From Gammaproteobacteria bacterium RIFCSPHIGHO2_12_FULL_41_20 (lineage in GTDB: Bacteria; Pseudomonadota; Gammaproteobacteria; DSM-16500): 63,786 bases of DNA. Under the pieces are notes generated by a model. That model ran no database searches, was not told the origin of the DNA, and saw only the letters and a list, made by a program, of their open reading frames with translations. Made by a program: the position numbers and the translations under genes. Location of the stretch: the NCBI GenBank assembly GCA_001801575.1, contig MGYC01000013.1, positions 1 to 63,786 of the forward strand, given 5' to 3'. Shown here one piece after another: positions 32,902-41,703 of this stretch; positions within the stretch are counted from its first letter, which is position 1, and each line of letters opens with the position of its first letter.

Positions 32902-33753
32902 ATGAAGACATCTATTTTAGGCTCTTTATTTATAGTGGCAACTCCTTTAGGTAATCTTCAGGATATAACTTTACGGGCTATTGATATACTTAAATCCGTA
33001 GATTGGATTGCGGCAGAGGACACAAGGCATAGCCGTTATTTGCTGCAGCATTTTTCTATTACAACCGCAACGATATCATTGCATGAGTTTAATGAGCGAG
33101 AGCGCACAAGTAAGATATTACAATTCTTACATGATGGCAAGTCTATTGCTTTAATTAGCGACGCAGGTACACCGCTTATTAGTGACCCTGGATTTTATCT
33201 GGTGAGAGAGGCGCGTAAGCAGGGTATTGCGGTGATTCCTATTCCTGGCTCTTGCGCAGCAATTGCTGCATTAAGTGTAGCTGGGTTACCCACTGATCGG
33301 TTTGTATTTGAAGGGTTTTTACCTGTAAAAAAAACCTTGCGGAAAGCTTACTTGGAAGCGTTGCATAGTGAAGCGCGTACCATGATTTTTTATGAAGCGC
33401 CGCATCGTATTTTAGAAACTTTACTTTCACTGTCGATCTGTTTTGGGGGTGAGCGGCGAGTAGTGATGGCAAGAGAGTTAACCAAGCTTCATGAAACTAT
33501 ATTTACTGGATCACTGCATGAGCTCATGCAGTGGACGGAAAATAATCCAGATGCTCAGCGTGGTGAAATTGTATTGGTAGTTGCCGGTTGCCAAGCGCGC
33601 GAGAAAACACATAAAAATATTGTCACTGAGCATGTGTTACACGTGCTTTTACCGGAGTTATCTTTGAGTGAAGCGGTAAGATTAGCAGCTAAAATCACGG
33701 GTGAACGCAGAAATGTGTTATATGAGTTAGCCTTGACGATGAAGGGAGGTTAA
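32902..33753 (+). CDS. rsmI: 16S rRNA 2'-O-methyltransferase RsmI
   Basis: RsmI methylates C1402 of 16S rRNA. The 283-residue tetrapyrrole-methylase-fold protein has FIVATPLGNLQDITLRAIDIL, AAEDTRHSRYLL, ALISDAGTPLISDPG, and VIPIPGSCAAIAALSVAGLPTDRFVFEGFLP, all typical. It is divergent from the lpoA operon as in E. coli. Its upstream region contains a small remnant of the repeat element at 32863. Confidence 0.96.
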   Translation: MKTSILGSLFIVATPLGNLQDITLRAIDILKSVDWIAAEDTRHSRYLLQHFSITTATISLHEFNERERTSKILQFLHDGKSIALISDAGTPLISDPGFYLVREARKQGIAVIPIPGSCAAIAALSVAGLPTDRFVFEGFLPVKKTLRKAYLEALHSEARTMIFYEAPHRILETLLSLSICFGGERRVVMARELTKLHETIFTGSLHELMQWTENNPDAQRGEIVLVVAGCQAREKTHKNIVTEHVLHVLLPELSLSEAVRLAAKITGERRNVLYELALTMKGG

Positions 33754-33777
33754 TTTGCAGAGTATAGGTCACACCCT

Positions 33778-34956
33778 TCAGCAGAACTGCTGTAGCCCTA
33801 TAGCTTTTTGATAGACAGCATAATACTGTTTTGCAATGTTTCTCCAATCGAACTGCTCAGCTGTGTTACGGTTTTTTTCTCCCCACGATTGTCGTAGTGT
33901 TGCATCATTGATAAATCGCAGCATTTGCATGGTCCATGCATCAATATCATTTGCTTTGACTAAGGCAGCTTGTAATCCCTTTGTTTGTAAATAGCGAGTT
34001 TGAGGAATATCACTAGCGATTAATACTTTTCCTGCCGCCATGGCTTCCAGCTGGACAATACCAAATGCTTCCTCCCAAGTGTGTGGCTGTGGGGCGAATA
34101 AAACCATTTGTGCGCCTGCGAATAATTGCATTTTCATAGTTTTTTTGACATAGCCAGTGAAAATAACCGAGTTGGGGGGGAAGACATGGTTAAATTGAGT
34201 AATGACAGTTAAGCCTAGACGTGTGGCTTGGGCGTGCAAACTAGATTCAACTGATCCTGTGCCAGCAATCACCAAAGCCATATGGCTCTTTTGTTTGGTT
34301 AATTGGGCATAAGCGTCAATAATAACATGAAAGCCTTTTTCTGGTTCAAGACGACCGATGGCTAACATATAGTTTTGTTCCGGCATAGCTTGATAATTTT
34401 TCCAGATAGTAAAGTCAATGCCATTACCAATTATGGTATTTTTTAGATGGGTGTTACATAAGCTAGCTGAAGCATGTTCCATAAAAGTAGTGAGATGTGT
34501 TACCTGGGCTGCATGTTGTAGAATGCGGTGACAACGACCTTGAATGTGTCGACGGCGCATACGCTCTGAATTAATGGTTAAAATATCGCTATGACTGGTT
34601 ACCACATAAGGGATGCGTGTATGTTTATGGATGTGCATGGCCATAAAGCCTGCTCGATATGTTCCTTGCGTATGAATAAGATCAACCTGTTGGTGGTGGC
34701 ATAATTGCAATAATGGCTGCAAGGATTTTTTAGAGGGAAAAAATGCGGGTTTTAAAAAAGGCCCGGAATAACTGGGTACGCAGTTATCGAGCAGTATGGG
34801 TCCTGATAATTGGGCGTCATTTTTGTTGACTGATTGAGTATAAATATAAGGTTCCACTTGCCATGCTTTAAGAGCCGACGGCAGAAAGTACAGAAATTCA
34901 GCTAGACCACCTATTTGTGTATCTTGATGCCGATGACAGAGATATAAGACGCGCAT
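33778..34956 (-). CDS. GT4-family glycosyltransferase
   Basis: This 392-residue GT-B fold enzyme transfers a sugar from an activated donor to an unknown acceptor. The N-terminal GGLAEFLYFLP loop, the central IGNGIDFTIWKN and YMLAIGRLEPEKGFHVIIDAYAQL, and the donor-binding EEAFGIVQLEAMAAGKVLIASD (the E-x7-E motif) place it in Glycosyltransferase family 4. There are no membrane segments. It stands alone between rsmI (convergent) and rnpB (divergent), so the pathway (LPS, capsule or other glycan) cannot be told from context. Confidence 0.9.
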   Translation of the reverse strand: MRVLYLCHRHQDTQIGGLAEFLYFLPSALKAWQVEPYIYTQSVNKNDAQLSGPILLDNCVPSYSGPFLKPAFFPSKKSLQPLLQLCHHQQVDLIHTQGTYRAGFMAMHIHKHTRIPYVVTSHSDILTINSERMRRRHIQGRCHRILQHAAQVTHLTTFMEHASASLCNTHLKNTIIGNGIDFTIWKNYQAMPEQNYMLAIGRLEPEKGFHVIIDAYAQLTKQKSHMALVIAGTGSVESSLHAQATRLGLTVITQFNHVFPPNSVIFTGYVKKTMKMQLFAGAQMVLFAPQPHTWEEAFGIVQLEAMAAGKVLIASDIPQTRYLQTKGLQAALVKANDIDAWTMQMLRFINDATLRQSWGEKNRNTAEQFDWRNIAKQYYAVYQKAIGLQQFC

Positions 34957-35017
34957 GGCTATGGCAACTCCTGGTCCAATATTATCATGACCAACAAAAT
35001 ATGCTACTCTTAGGTCT

Positions 35018-35383
35018 GAGTCAGCTAAGCAGTCGCTCTATTCCACTTGTGAATAGGGAGGAAAGTCCGGGCTCCGCAGGGCAAGGTGCCAGGTAACACC
35101 TGGGAAGCGTGAGCTTATGGAAAGTGCCACAGAAAATAAACCGCCTATTTTCGGATAGGTAAGGGTGAAAAGGTGCGGTAAGAGCGCACCGCGTTATTGG
35201 TAACAATAACGGCATGGCAAACCCCACTTTGGTGCAAGATCAAATATGAACTCCGTAGTGTGGCCCGCACTGAGTTCGGGTAGATCGCTAGAGGTGTTTG
35301 GCAACAAGCATCCCAGACAAATGACTGTTCATATTCAGCAAAAACTGAATTAGACAGAACCCGGCTTATCGGCTGACTCTCCT
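35018..35383 (+). ncRNA. rnpB: RNase P RNA
   Basis: This is a bacterial type A RNase P RNA. The 5' strand gagtcagc pairs with gctgactc near the 3' end (P1). The conserved gaggaaagtccgggctcc follows at about 35075, then agagtgcc/ccacagaaa-like core text, and agacagaacccggcttatcgg near the 3' end. It processes tRNA 5' ends with RnpA. Ends are set from P1 pairing and are approximate by a few bases. It sits just upstream of mraZ, a neighbourhood also common in gammaproteobacteria. Confidence 0.96.
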
Positions 35384-35530
35384 ATTAAGTTGCAATAACC
35401 TAAACTTCAGCAACTCTCGGCTGGAATGAAAAAATTAAATCCAAAAATTTATTTTTGTTCAAAATAAAATCTAGTAAATATTTTTCTGTAGTCTATTTTC
35501 GGCTCTCTATAGAGATAAGTGTGTTATTTT

Positions 35531-35574
35531 GTGGTTTTTGGTGGTAAAAAGTGGTTTATTGTGGAGAATTGTGG
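35531..35574 (+). promoter_or_regulatory. MraZ operator: five GTGG repeats at exact 10-bp spacing
   Basis: gtgg begins at 35531, 35541, 35551, 35561 and 35571 and is followed each time by a/t-rich bases. MraZ is known to bind direct repeats of TGGGN or GTGG type with about 10-bp period in its own promoter; E. coli has three. Five in perfect phase suggests autoregulation of the dcw operon here. Confidence 0.85.
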
Positions 35575-35580
35575 TATATT
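35552..35580 (+). promoter_or_regulatory. candidate dcw operon promoter
   Basis: TGGTTT (35552) and TATATT (35575) are spaced by 17 bases and lie inside the GTGG repeats, so bound MraZ would cover the promoter. The mraZ ATG is about 90 bp downstream. Confidence 0.45.
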
Positions 35581-35670
35581 CTGTATTACCCACAAGGTGA
35601 ATAGCTTTTAAGGAAGCCGCGTTGGGAAAAAACCTTCTGAAGCCTTGTGGCATCAAGGGGAGAAGAAAAA

Positions 35671-36132
35671 ATGTTTCGCGGAGTGAATGGGGTAAATGTA
35701 GACGCAAAAGGCAGGATAGTGATGCCTACCCGCTACCGTGATCGTTTATTGTCAGAGAATCGTGGATTTGTTGTTTTAACCATTGATACTGAAGAGCGCT
35801 GTTTGTTAGTTTACCCTTTGGCAGCGTGGGAAGAAATCGAAAATAAGCTAGCAATTTTACCAAGTTTTAATTCCGCTGCACGTCGCATTCAAAGATTACT
35901 AATTGGCCATGCTACAGAGGTTGAAATGGATGGCCAAGGTCGCTTATTGTTGCCACCATTGTTACGCGAATATGCCAGCTTAAGTAAACATGCGATGTTA
36001 GTGGGGCAGGGTAAAAAACTTGAGTTATGGGATGAAGCACATTGGGATGTACGTCGTAAGGAGTGGCTGGAGAAAGAAGCGGATACCGATGTTGCAGAAT
36101 TACCTGAAGATGTAAGGAATTTATCTTTATGA
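35671..36132 (+). CDS. mraZ: transcriptional regulator MraZ
   Basis: MraZ is an AbrB-like DNA-binding protein that represses the division and cell wall cluster. The 153-residue protein starts MFRGVNGVNVDAKGRIVMPTRYRDRL, the first of two swapped-hairpin domains; the second contains VEMDGQGRLLLPPLLREYASL. The ATG at 35671 follows a ggggagaag ribosome site; the longer frame from 35647 is not needed. It heads the dcw cluster and has its five-repeat operator directly upstream. Confidence 0.96.
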   Translation: MFRGVNGVNVDAKGRIVMPTRYRDRLLSENRGFVVLTIDTEERCLLVYPLAAWEEIENKLAILPSFNSAARRIQRLLIGHATEVEMDGQGRLLLPPLLREYASLSKHAMLVGQGKKLELWDEAHWDVRRKEWLEKEADTDVAELPEDVRNLSL

Positions 36133-36147
36133 AGGAGCGTATGGCTA

Positions 36148-37113
36148 ATGGTAGCTTGCCGTATGAACGATAAAACTAATATACAACATCTTCCTGTGCT
36201 ATTAGATGCAGTAGTACAGGGATTAGCTATTCATGCAAGTGGCGTTTATGTCGATGGTACGTTTGGGCGAGGTGGGCATGCGAGCGCTATACTTGAGCAA
36301 TTAAACTCTCAGGGACATCTTTATGCGTTTGATAAGGATCCTGAGGCGGTTCGGCATGCTCACCAACTTTTTTCTATGGACAAGCGTTTTACCATTTTCC
36401 ACCGCTCTTTTGCTGAATTACAAGCTTCTTTAGAGCAGGCAGAAGTATTTGGCCAAGTACAGGGTATTTTATTGGACTTGGGGGTATCATCTCCACAATT
36501 AGATAATCCTGAGAGAGGATTTAGTTTTAACCGTAAAGGAAGGTTGGATATGCGGATGGATACATCGCAGGGGCTGGATGCTAAGACTTGGTTAGCTACG
36601 GTTGATGAAAAAAAACTCGCAGATGTTTTATGGCATTATGGTGAAGAGCGATTTAGTCGACGGATTGCTAAGGCAATTGTGTTGGCACGGCAGCAACAGG
36701 AAATTCATACCACAGATCAATTAGCTACTATTATTACACGGGCTATGCCAAGGCATCAGCCAGGTAAACATGCGGCAACGCGTAGTTTTCAAGCTATTCG
36801 TATTTTTATTAATCAAGAGCTTACAGAATTAGATAGGGTATTGGAACAAGCATTTGCTGCATTATTGCCAGGCGGGCGCTTAGTTGTGATCAGCTTTCAT
36901 TCTTTAGAAGACCGCAAGGTTAAGTTGTTTATCCAGAAATATGAACGAGGCGAGCAGGAAGCCTATATTCCGGCTGATTTACCTATTAAGGTGCAACCCT
37001 TCTCCCCACGCTTAAAACGTATTGGGTCTTGGATTAAGCCTTCTGAACAAGAGATTGCTAAAAATCCAAGAGCAAGAAGTGCAATTTTACGGATAGTGGA
37101 GAAATTACCATGA
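36148..37113 (+). CDS. rsmH: 16S rRNA N4-methyltransferase RsmH (MraW)
   Basis: RsmH methylates C1402 of 16S rRNA at N4, complementing RsmI in this window, which adds the 2'-O methyl to the same base. The protein has HLPVLLDAVVQGL, GVYVDGTFGRGGHASAIL (SAM site), GILLDLGVSSPQLDNPERGFSF and VISFHSLEDRKVK. The start may be the ATG at 36148 or at 36163 (MNDKTNIQHLPVLL); the aaggag at 36130 is also placed for an out-of-frame ATG at 36140. It overlaps ftsL by four bases. Confidence 0.95.
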   Translation: MVACRMNDKTNIQHLPVLLDAVVQGLAIHASGVYVDGTFGRGGHASAILEQLNSQGHLYAFDKDPEAVRHAHQLFSMDKRFTIFHRSFAELQASLEQAEVFGQVQGILLDLGVSSPQLDNPERGFSFNRKGRLDMRMDTSQGLDAKTWLATVDEKKLADVLWHYGEERFSRRIAKAIVLARQQQEIHTTDQLATIITRAMPRHQPGKHAATRSFQAIRIFINQELTELDRVLEQAFAALLPGGRLVVISFHSLEDRKVKLFIQKYERGEQEAYIPADLPIKVQPFSPRLKRIGSWIKPSEQEIAKNPRARSAILRIVEKLP

Positions 37114-37445
37114 ACGCAGCCGCACGATTGGTAAACCAAGGTGTTTTATCCAAGAGTTTTTTGGCCTCTTTATTATTGACCCAGGCGCAAATCATATTGT
37201 GTACTTTGGTGTTTGCGCTATTGGCTTCTGGCTTTGGGATCATTTACACTACGCAAGAAACACGCAGTCTTCACGCTGCGTTGCAACATAACTTAATGGA
37301 TCAGAGTCACTTGCATGTACAGTGGGGGCAGTTGCTATTAGAGCGAGGAACTTGGACGATGCAAGCGCGTATACAGCGTATTGCTGAGCAGCAACTGGAT
37401 ATGGTGATTCCTGATCATAAATCTGTGGTGATTATTCGCGAGTGA
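37110..37445 (+). CDS. ftsL: cell division protein FtsL
   Basis: This 111-residue bitopic division protein has a short cytoplasmic N-terminus, one membrane helix (about 27-48, IILCTLVFALLASGFGIIYTT) and a periplasmic coiled coil (QETRSLHAALQHNLMDQSHLHVQWGQLLLERGTW) that pairs with FtsB and FtsQ. The final IAEQQLDMVIPDHKSVVII is typical. Start and stop overlap its neighbours (ATGA with rsmH, GTGA with ftsI). Confidence 0.93.
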   Translation: MNAAARLVNQGVLSKSFLASLLLTQAQIILCTLVFALLASGFGIIYTTQETRSLHAALQHNLMDQSHLHVQWGQLLLERGTWTMQARIQRIAEQQLDMVIPDHKSVVIIRE

Positions 37446-39133
37446 GATCAAGGCCAGATTCATATTTTATTGCTTGGCGTTTTTATCTTGTTATTACGCT
37501 GCTTGCTATGGCTATTTGCGGTTTAGTATGGCGGGTAGTCGATCTTACCATTGTAAATTCCTCTTTTTTACGTTCGCAAGGTGATCAACGTGCGCTGCGT
37601 TTAGTAAGCACGTCTGCGTTTCGTGGTATGATTGCAGATCGGCATGGGGTTCCTTTAGCTATTAGCACGGAAGTGTATTCAGTTTGGGTTAATCCCCAAG
37701 AATTTACTGCTGATTCACCGCAATTAAAAGCACTCAATAAGTTATTAAAAATACCTATAAAGGATATGCAGAAACTCGTATCTCGCTATCGAGAAAAGGG
37801 TCGTGAATTTATTTATTTAAAACGTGATGTTTCACCAGAAGTGGCATTGCAAGTGAAAATGCTGGCTATCCCACATCTTTATTTACAACAAGAATATCGG
37901 CGTTTTTATCCGGAGGGTGAAGTTACAGCCCAGGTGATAGGGTTTACTAATATTGATGATCAAGGGCAAGAAGGATTAGAGCTGGCTTATAATTCTTGGC
38001 TAGCAGGAGAGCATGGGAAAAAATGGGTTGTTAAAGATCGTATGGGTAATGTCATTAATGATATTCGTACGGTGCGGGAGCAAAAACCTGGTCATGATTT
38101 AATATTGAGCATTGATAAACGTATTCAATATTTAGCCTATCGTGAATTAATGCAGGGTGTTGTAGATAATAAAGCACGTTCGGGATCGGTTGTGGTTTTA
38201 GATGCGCAAACAGGTGAAGTGCTGACTGTAGCTAACTATCCCTCTTTTAATCCTAATCGTCGCCCATTGGGTATTAATGAGAATATGAAAAATCGTGCAG
38301 TGACTGATCTGTTTGAACCTGGCTCAACCATTAAAGCTTTCAGCATGGCAAGTGCTTTAGATAGCGGTAAGTATACCCCAGACTCTATGATTGACACCCA
38401 TCCTGGCTGGCTACGTGTGGGGCGTAATATTGTACGAGATGAACATGGAGATCATGGGGTTTTGTCGTTAACGCGGATTTTGCAAATTTCGAGTAATGTA
38501 GGAATTACCAAAGTGATGTTATCACTTCCTCCGGATCATCTGTGGAGCTTGTTGCACCGCGTGGGGTTTGGTGAGTCAACCTTTGTTGGATTCCCGGGAG
38601 AACAGGGCGGTGTATTATTTAAGCCTACAGTTTGGAACCCATTTGCTTTGGCGACGCTTAGCTTTGGTTATGGAGTTTCCACTACGACAATGCAGTTAGC
38701 TAGAGCATATGCTGTATTGGCTAGCACGGGAGTAAAAAAGCCGTTGTCGTTATTGCGTATTGATCATGCTCCTCCTGGAGAACAGGTAATTGATACAAAA
38801 GTAGCACAACACATGCTCATAGTATTGGAATCGGTTGTTGCCAAAGGCGGCACTGCGGAGGTGGCAGGTGTGTCAGGTTATCACGTAGCAGGGAAAACTG
38901 GGACAGCTTGGATTGTGGGTGAGCATGGCTATGAAAAACATCGTTATACTTCTTCCTTTGTGGGGATAGCACCCGTATCTATCCCACGCTTGGTAGTTGC
39001 TGTTGTTATTCATGAGCCACAAGGGCGAAGGTATTATGGTGGATCTGTTGCTGGACCTGTTTTTCAAAAAATTATGGAAGGGACATTGCGTATATTAAAT
39101 ATTCCGCCTGATAATGAGATAGCAGTAACTTGA
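37442..39133 (+). CDS. ftsI: septal peptidoglycan transpeptidase FtsI (PBP3)
   Basis: FtsI cross-links septal peptidoglycan. The 563-residue protein has one N-terminal membrane helix (FYLVITLLAMAICGLVWRVV), a pedestal domain (GMIADRHGVPLAIS, then QEYRRFYPEGEVTAQVIGFTN) and a class B transpeptidase domain with the active Ser in FEPGSTIKAF, the SSN triad (ISSNVGI) and KTGTA. The GTG at 37442 overlaps the ftsL stop. All catalytic motifs are intact. Confidence 0.97.
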   Translation: MRSRPDSYFIAWRFYLVITLLAMAICGLVWRVVDLTIVNSSFLRSQGDQRALRLVSTSAFRGMIADRHGVPLAISTEVYSVWVNPQEFTADSPQLKALNKLLKIPIKDMQKLVSRYREKGREFIYLKRDVSPEVALQVKMLAIPHLYLQQEYRRFYPEGEVTAQVIGFTNIDDQGQEGLELAYNSWLAGEHGKKWVVKDRMGNVINDIRTVREQKPGHDLILSIDKRIQYLAYRELMQGVVDNKARSGSVVVLDAQTGEVLTVANYPSFNPNRRPLGINENMKNRAVTDLFEPGSTIKAFSMASALDSGKYTPDSMIDTHPGWLRVGRNIVRDEHGDHGVLSLTRILQISSNVGITKVMLSLPPDHLWSLLHRVGFGESTFVGFPGEQGGVLFKPTVWNPFALATLSFGYGVSTTTMQLARAYAVLASTGVKKPLSLLRIDHAPPGEQVIDTKVAQHMLIVLESVVAKGGTAEVAGVSGYHVAGKTGTAWIVGEHGYEKHRYTSSFVGIAPVSIPRLVVAVVIHEPQGRRYYGGSVAGPVFQKIMEGTLRILNIPPDNEIAVT

Positions 39134-39135
39134 CC

Positions 39136-40602
39136 ATGAAACTTTCCCTATTATTACAAGATATCATTTTCATCCCTACTCATGTAGATAAAGATATTTA
39201 TGGGTTATCGCTGGATAGTCGACAAATTAAGCCAGGGTATCTATTTATTGCTGTTCAAAGTGATGTTGCCGAAGGGCACTGTTATATTGATCAAGCTATT
39301 GCGAATGGAGCGGGTGTAGTATTGCAAGAGGGTGAGTGTACAGAGATAACAATGCGCGCTGCTCCAGTCATTTCTATTCCCCAATTAAAAGATAAGTTAA
39401 GCCTTATTGCGGTACGGTTTTTTCATTATCCTGCTAATGTATTGCGTATTATTGGTATTACTGGGACAAATGGCAAGACTTCTTGTTCGCACTTTATTGC
39501 TGCGGCTTTGCAAGGTGCTCAAGTACCTTGTGGGGTTATTGGGACAATAGGCATTGGGTTTCCAGGAAAGTTAGAGCCAGCACAATTAACAACCCCTGAT
39601 GTGATTAATTTGCAACGCTATTTTTATGACTTTGTCTGTCATGGTGCTCAAGCTATTGCCATGGAGGTGTCTTCACACGGTATAGCACAAGATAGAATTC
39701 AAGGTATCCATTTTGATATTGGTGTTTTCACTAATCTTACTCGAGATCATTTAGATTATCATGGCAATATGGAAACTTATGCGACAGTTAAGCAGCGTTT
39801 TTTAACAAGCCTGGCAACACAGCAGTTGGTTATTAATGCAGATGATGCATTAGGTCTGCGTTCTATTACCTTGTTAGCTGAAAAAAAACCAGTGTACGCT
39901 TATAGCTTAATTAAACCGAAGTACCCTATTGTGCCCTATGTATATGTAGATCAAGTGCAGTTAAATCTTCAAGGTATAATAGCGATGGTTTATACGCCAT
40001 GGGGGGAAGGAATGCTTACCTTACCACTAATAGGCGAGTTTAACTTGAGTAATGCTTTGGCGGTATTAACCACGTTATGCTTATATGGCATTCCTTTTGC
40101 GACAGCTTTAGCGCAAATGGCAGCATTACAACCGGTAGCTGGGCGTATGCAATTACTTGGCGGGAGTAGTGCACCGAACGTAGTAGTGGATTATGCCCAT
40201 ACGCCAGATGCTTTGGATAAGGTTTTAATGACATTGCGTAGGCATTGCCAGGGGCGATTATTTTGTTTATTTGGTTGTGGAGGTGATCGGGATCAAGGTA
40301 AACGGCCACAAATGGCAAAAGTGGCAGAACAATGGGCAGATACCATTGTGGTGACCAACGATAATCCGCGCAATGAACAGCCAGAATATATTGTAGCGGA
40401 TATTGTAAAAGGCTTTAAGTATCCAGAGCGGGTATTGGTGCAATTAGATCGTTCTAAAGCTATTCAAGACATTATAGAATTAGCTGCGCAAGGTGATTGG
40501 GTATTAATTGCGGGGAAGGGAGCTGAGATGTATCAGCAAATAGGTGCTACGCGGATATATTTTAGTGATGAAGAAGAAGTAAAGCGCTGTTTGAGGAGAT
40601 AA
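39136..40602 (+). CDS. murE: UDP-MurNAc-L-Ala-D-Glu:meso-DAP ligase MurE
   Basis: MurE adds the third stem-peptide residue. The 488-residue protein has the N-terminal UDP-binding part (LSLDSRQIKPGYLFIA), the ATP loop GITGTNGKTSC, EVSSHGI, TNLTRDHLDYHG and, near the C-terminus, DNPRNE, the motif typical of meso-diaminopimelate-adding enzymes. I chose the ATG at 39136, three bases after the ftsI stop. The next gene is mraY: murF, normally here, is absent. Confidence 0.96.
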   Translation: MKLSLLLQDIIFIPTHVDKDIYGLSLDSRQIKPGYLFIAVQSDVAEGHCYIDQAIANGAGVVLQEGECTEITMRAAPVISIPQLKDKLSLIAVRFFHYPANVLRIIGITGTNGKTSCSHFIAAALQGAQVPCGVIGTIGIGFPGKLEPAQLTTPDVINLQRYFYDFVCHGAQAIAMEVSSHGIAQDRIQGIHFDIGVFTNLTRDHLDYHGNMETYATVKQRFLTSLATQQLVINADDALGLRSITLLAEKKPVYAYSLIKPKYPIVPYVYVDQVQLNLQGIIAMVYTPWGEGMLTLPLIGEFNLSNALAVLTTLCLYGIPFATALAQMAALQPVAGRMQLLGGSSAPNVVVDYAHTPDALDKVLMTLRRHCQGRLFCLFGCGGDRDQGKRPQMAKVAEQWADTIVVTNDNPRNEQPEYIVADIVKGFKYPERVLVQLDRSKAIQDIIELAAQGDWVLIAGKGAEMYQQIGATRIYFSDEEEVKRCLRR

Positions 40603-40605
40603 ATA

Positions 40606-41688
40606 ATGCTTGTATGGTTAAGTGAATGGCTTGCCCGATATTTTCACTTTTTTCACGTTGTTCAATACTTAACATTACGGGCTATTTTAGGTACTTTAAC
40701 AGCATTGTTTATTGCTTTATTGCTAGGGCCTACTTTAATTGATCGGTTACGTCTTTTACATGTAGGGCAGGTTATTCGCGAAGACGGACCACGTAGCCAC
40801 TTTAATAAAGCTGGGACGCCAACTATGGGCGGGGTTTTGATTTTATTGGCGATAGTGTTAAGTACCTTGTTGTGGGCTGATTTAAGTAATCACTATATTT
40901 GGGTAGTGTTAGTGGTGACAATAGGTTTTGGCATTATTGGGTTACAAGATGATTATTTGAAATTAGTATTAAAACATAGTCGTGGTTTGTCTGCACGACG
41001 GAAGTTTTTTTATCAGTCAATGTTAGCCCTGGGTGTGGCTGTGTATCTTTACCTATCTGCAAGTTCTCCCAGGGAAACCACATTGATTTTTCCATTCTTT
41101 AAACATGTACTTTTACCCCTGGGCCCTTGGTTTATTATTGTTACTTATTTTGTCATTGTGGGCTCGAGTAATGCGGTTAACTTAACAGATGGTTTAGATG
41201 GTCTTGCTATTATGCCGGTTGTGATGGTTGCTGCTGCACTAGGTGTGTTCGCTTATGCAGCAGGGAATATTGTGCATGCGAACTATTTAGCGATTCCTTA
41301 TATTTCTGGATCGGGTGAGTTAATCATTTTTTGTGGGGCGGTGGTGGGAGCAGGGTTGGGATTTCTCTGGTTTAATGCTTACCCTGCGCAAGTATTTATG
41401 GGTGATGTAGGTGCTCTGGCTTTGGGTGCTGCATTGGGTTTGATTGCGGTAATTGTACGGCAAGAAATTATTTTCTTTTTTATGAGCGGTATATTTGTGT
41501 TAGAAACAGTATCGGTGATTTTACAAGTAGCCTCATTTAAGTTAACAGGGAAACGTGTTTTTCGTATGGCACCTATTCATCATCATTTTGAGTTAAAAGG
41601 CTGGCCAGAGCCTCGGGTTATTGTGCGTTTCTGGATTATTACTCTTATTCTTGTTTTGTGTGGGTTAGCTACATTGAAATTGCGTTAA
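40606..41688 (+). CDS. mraY: phospho-MurNAc-pentapeptide transferase MraY
   Basis: MraY makes lipid I on the inner membrane from UDP-MurNAc-pentapeptide and undecaprenyl phosphate. The 360-residue polytopic protein (about ten membrane helices) has [21 protein letters not shown], the Asn/Asp cluster [25 protein letters not shown] and the C-terminal [15 protein letters not shown]. It follows murE directly, with an aggaga ribosome site. Confidence 0.98.
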   Translation: MLVWLSEWLARYFHFFHVVQYLTLRAILGTLTALFIALLLGPTLIDRLRLLHVGQVIREDGPRSHFNKAGTPTMGGVLILLAIVLSTLLWADLSNHYIWVVLVVTIGFGIIGLQDDYLKLVLKHSRGLSARRKFFYQSMLALGVAVYLYLSASSPRETTLIFPFFKHVLLPLGPWFIIVTYFVIVGSSNAVNLTDGLDGLAIMPVVMVAAALGVFAYAAGNIVHANYLAIPYISGSGELIIFCGAVVGAGLGFLWFNAYPAQVFMGDVGALALGAALGLIAVIVRQEIIFFFMSGIFVLETVSVILQVASFKLTGKRVFRMAPIHHHFELKGWPEPRVIVRFWIITLILVLCGLATLKLR

Positions 41689-41703
41689 ATATGAAGGTTT
41701 TTT

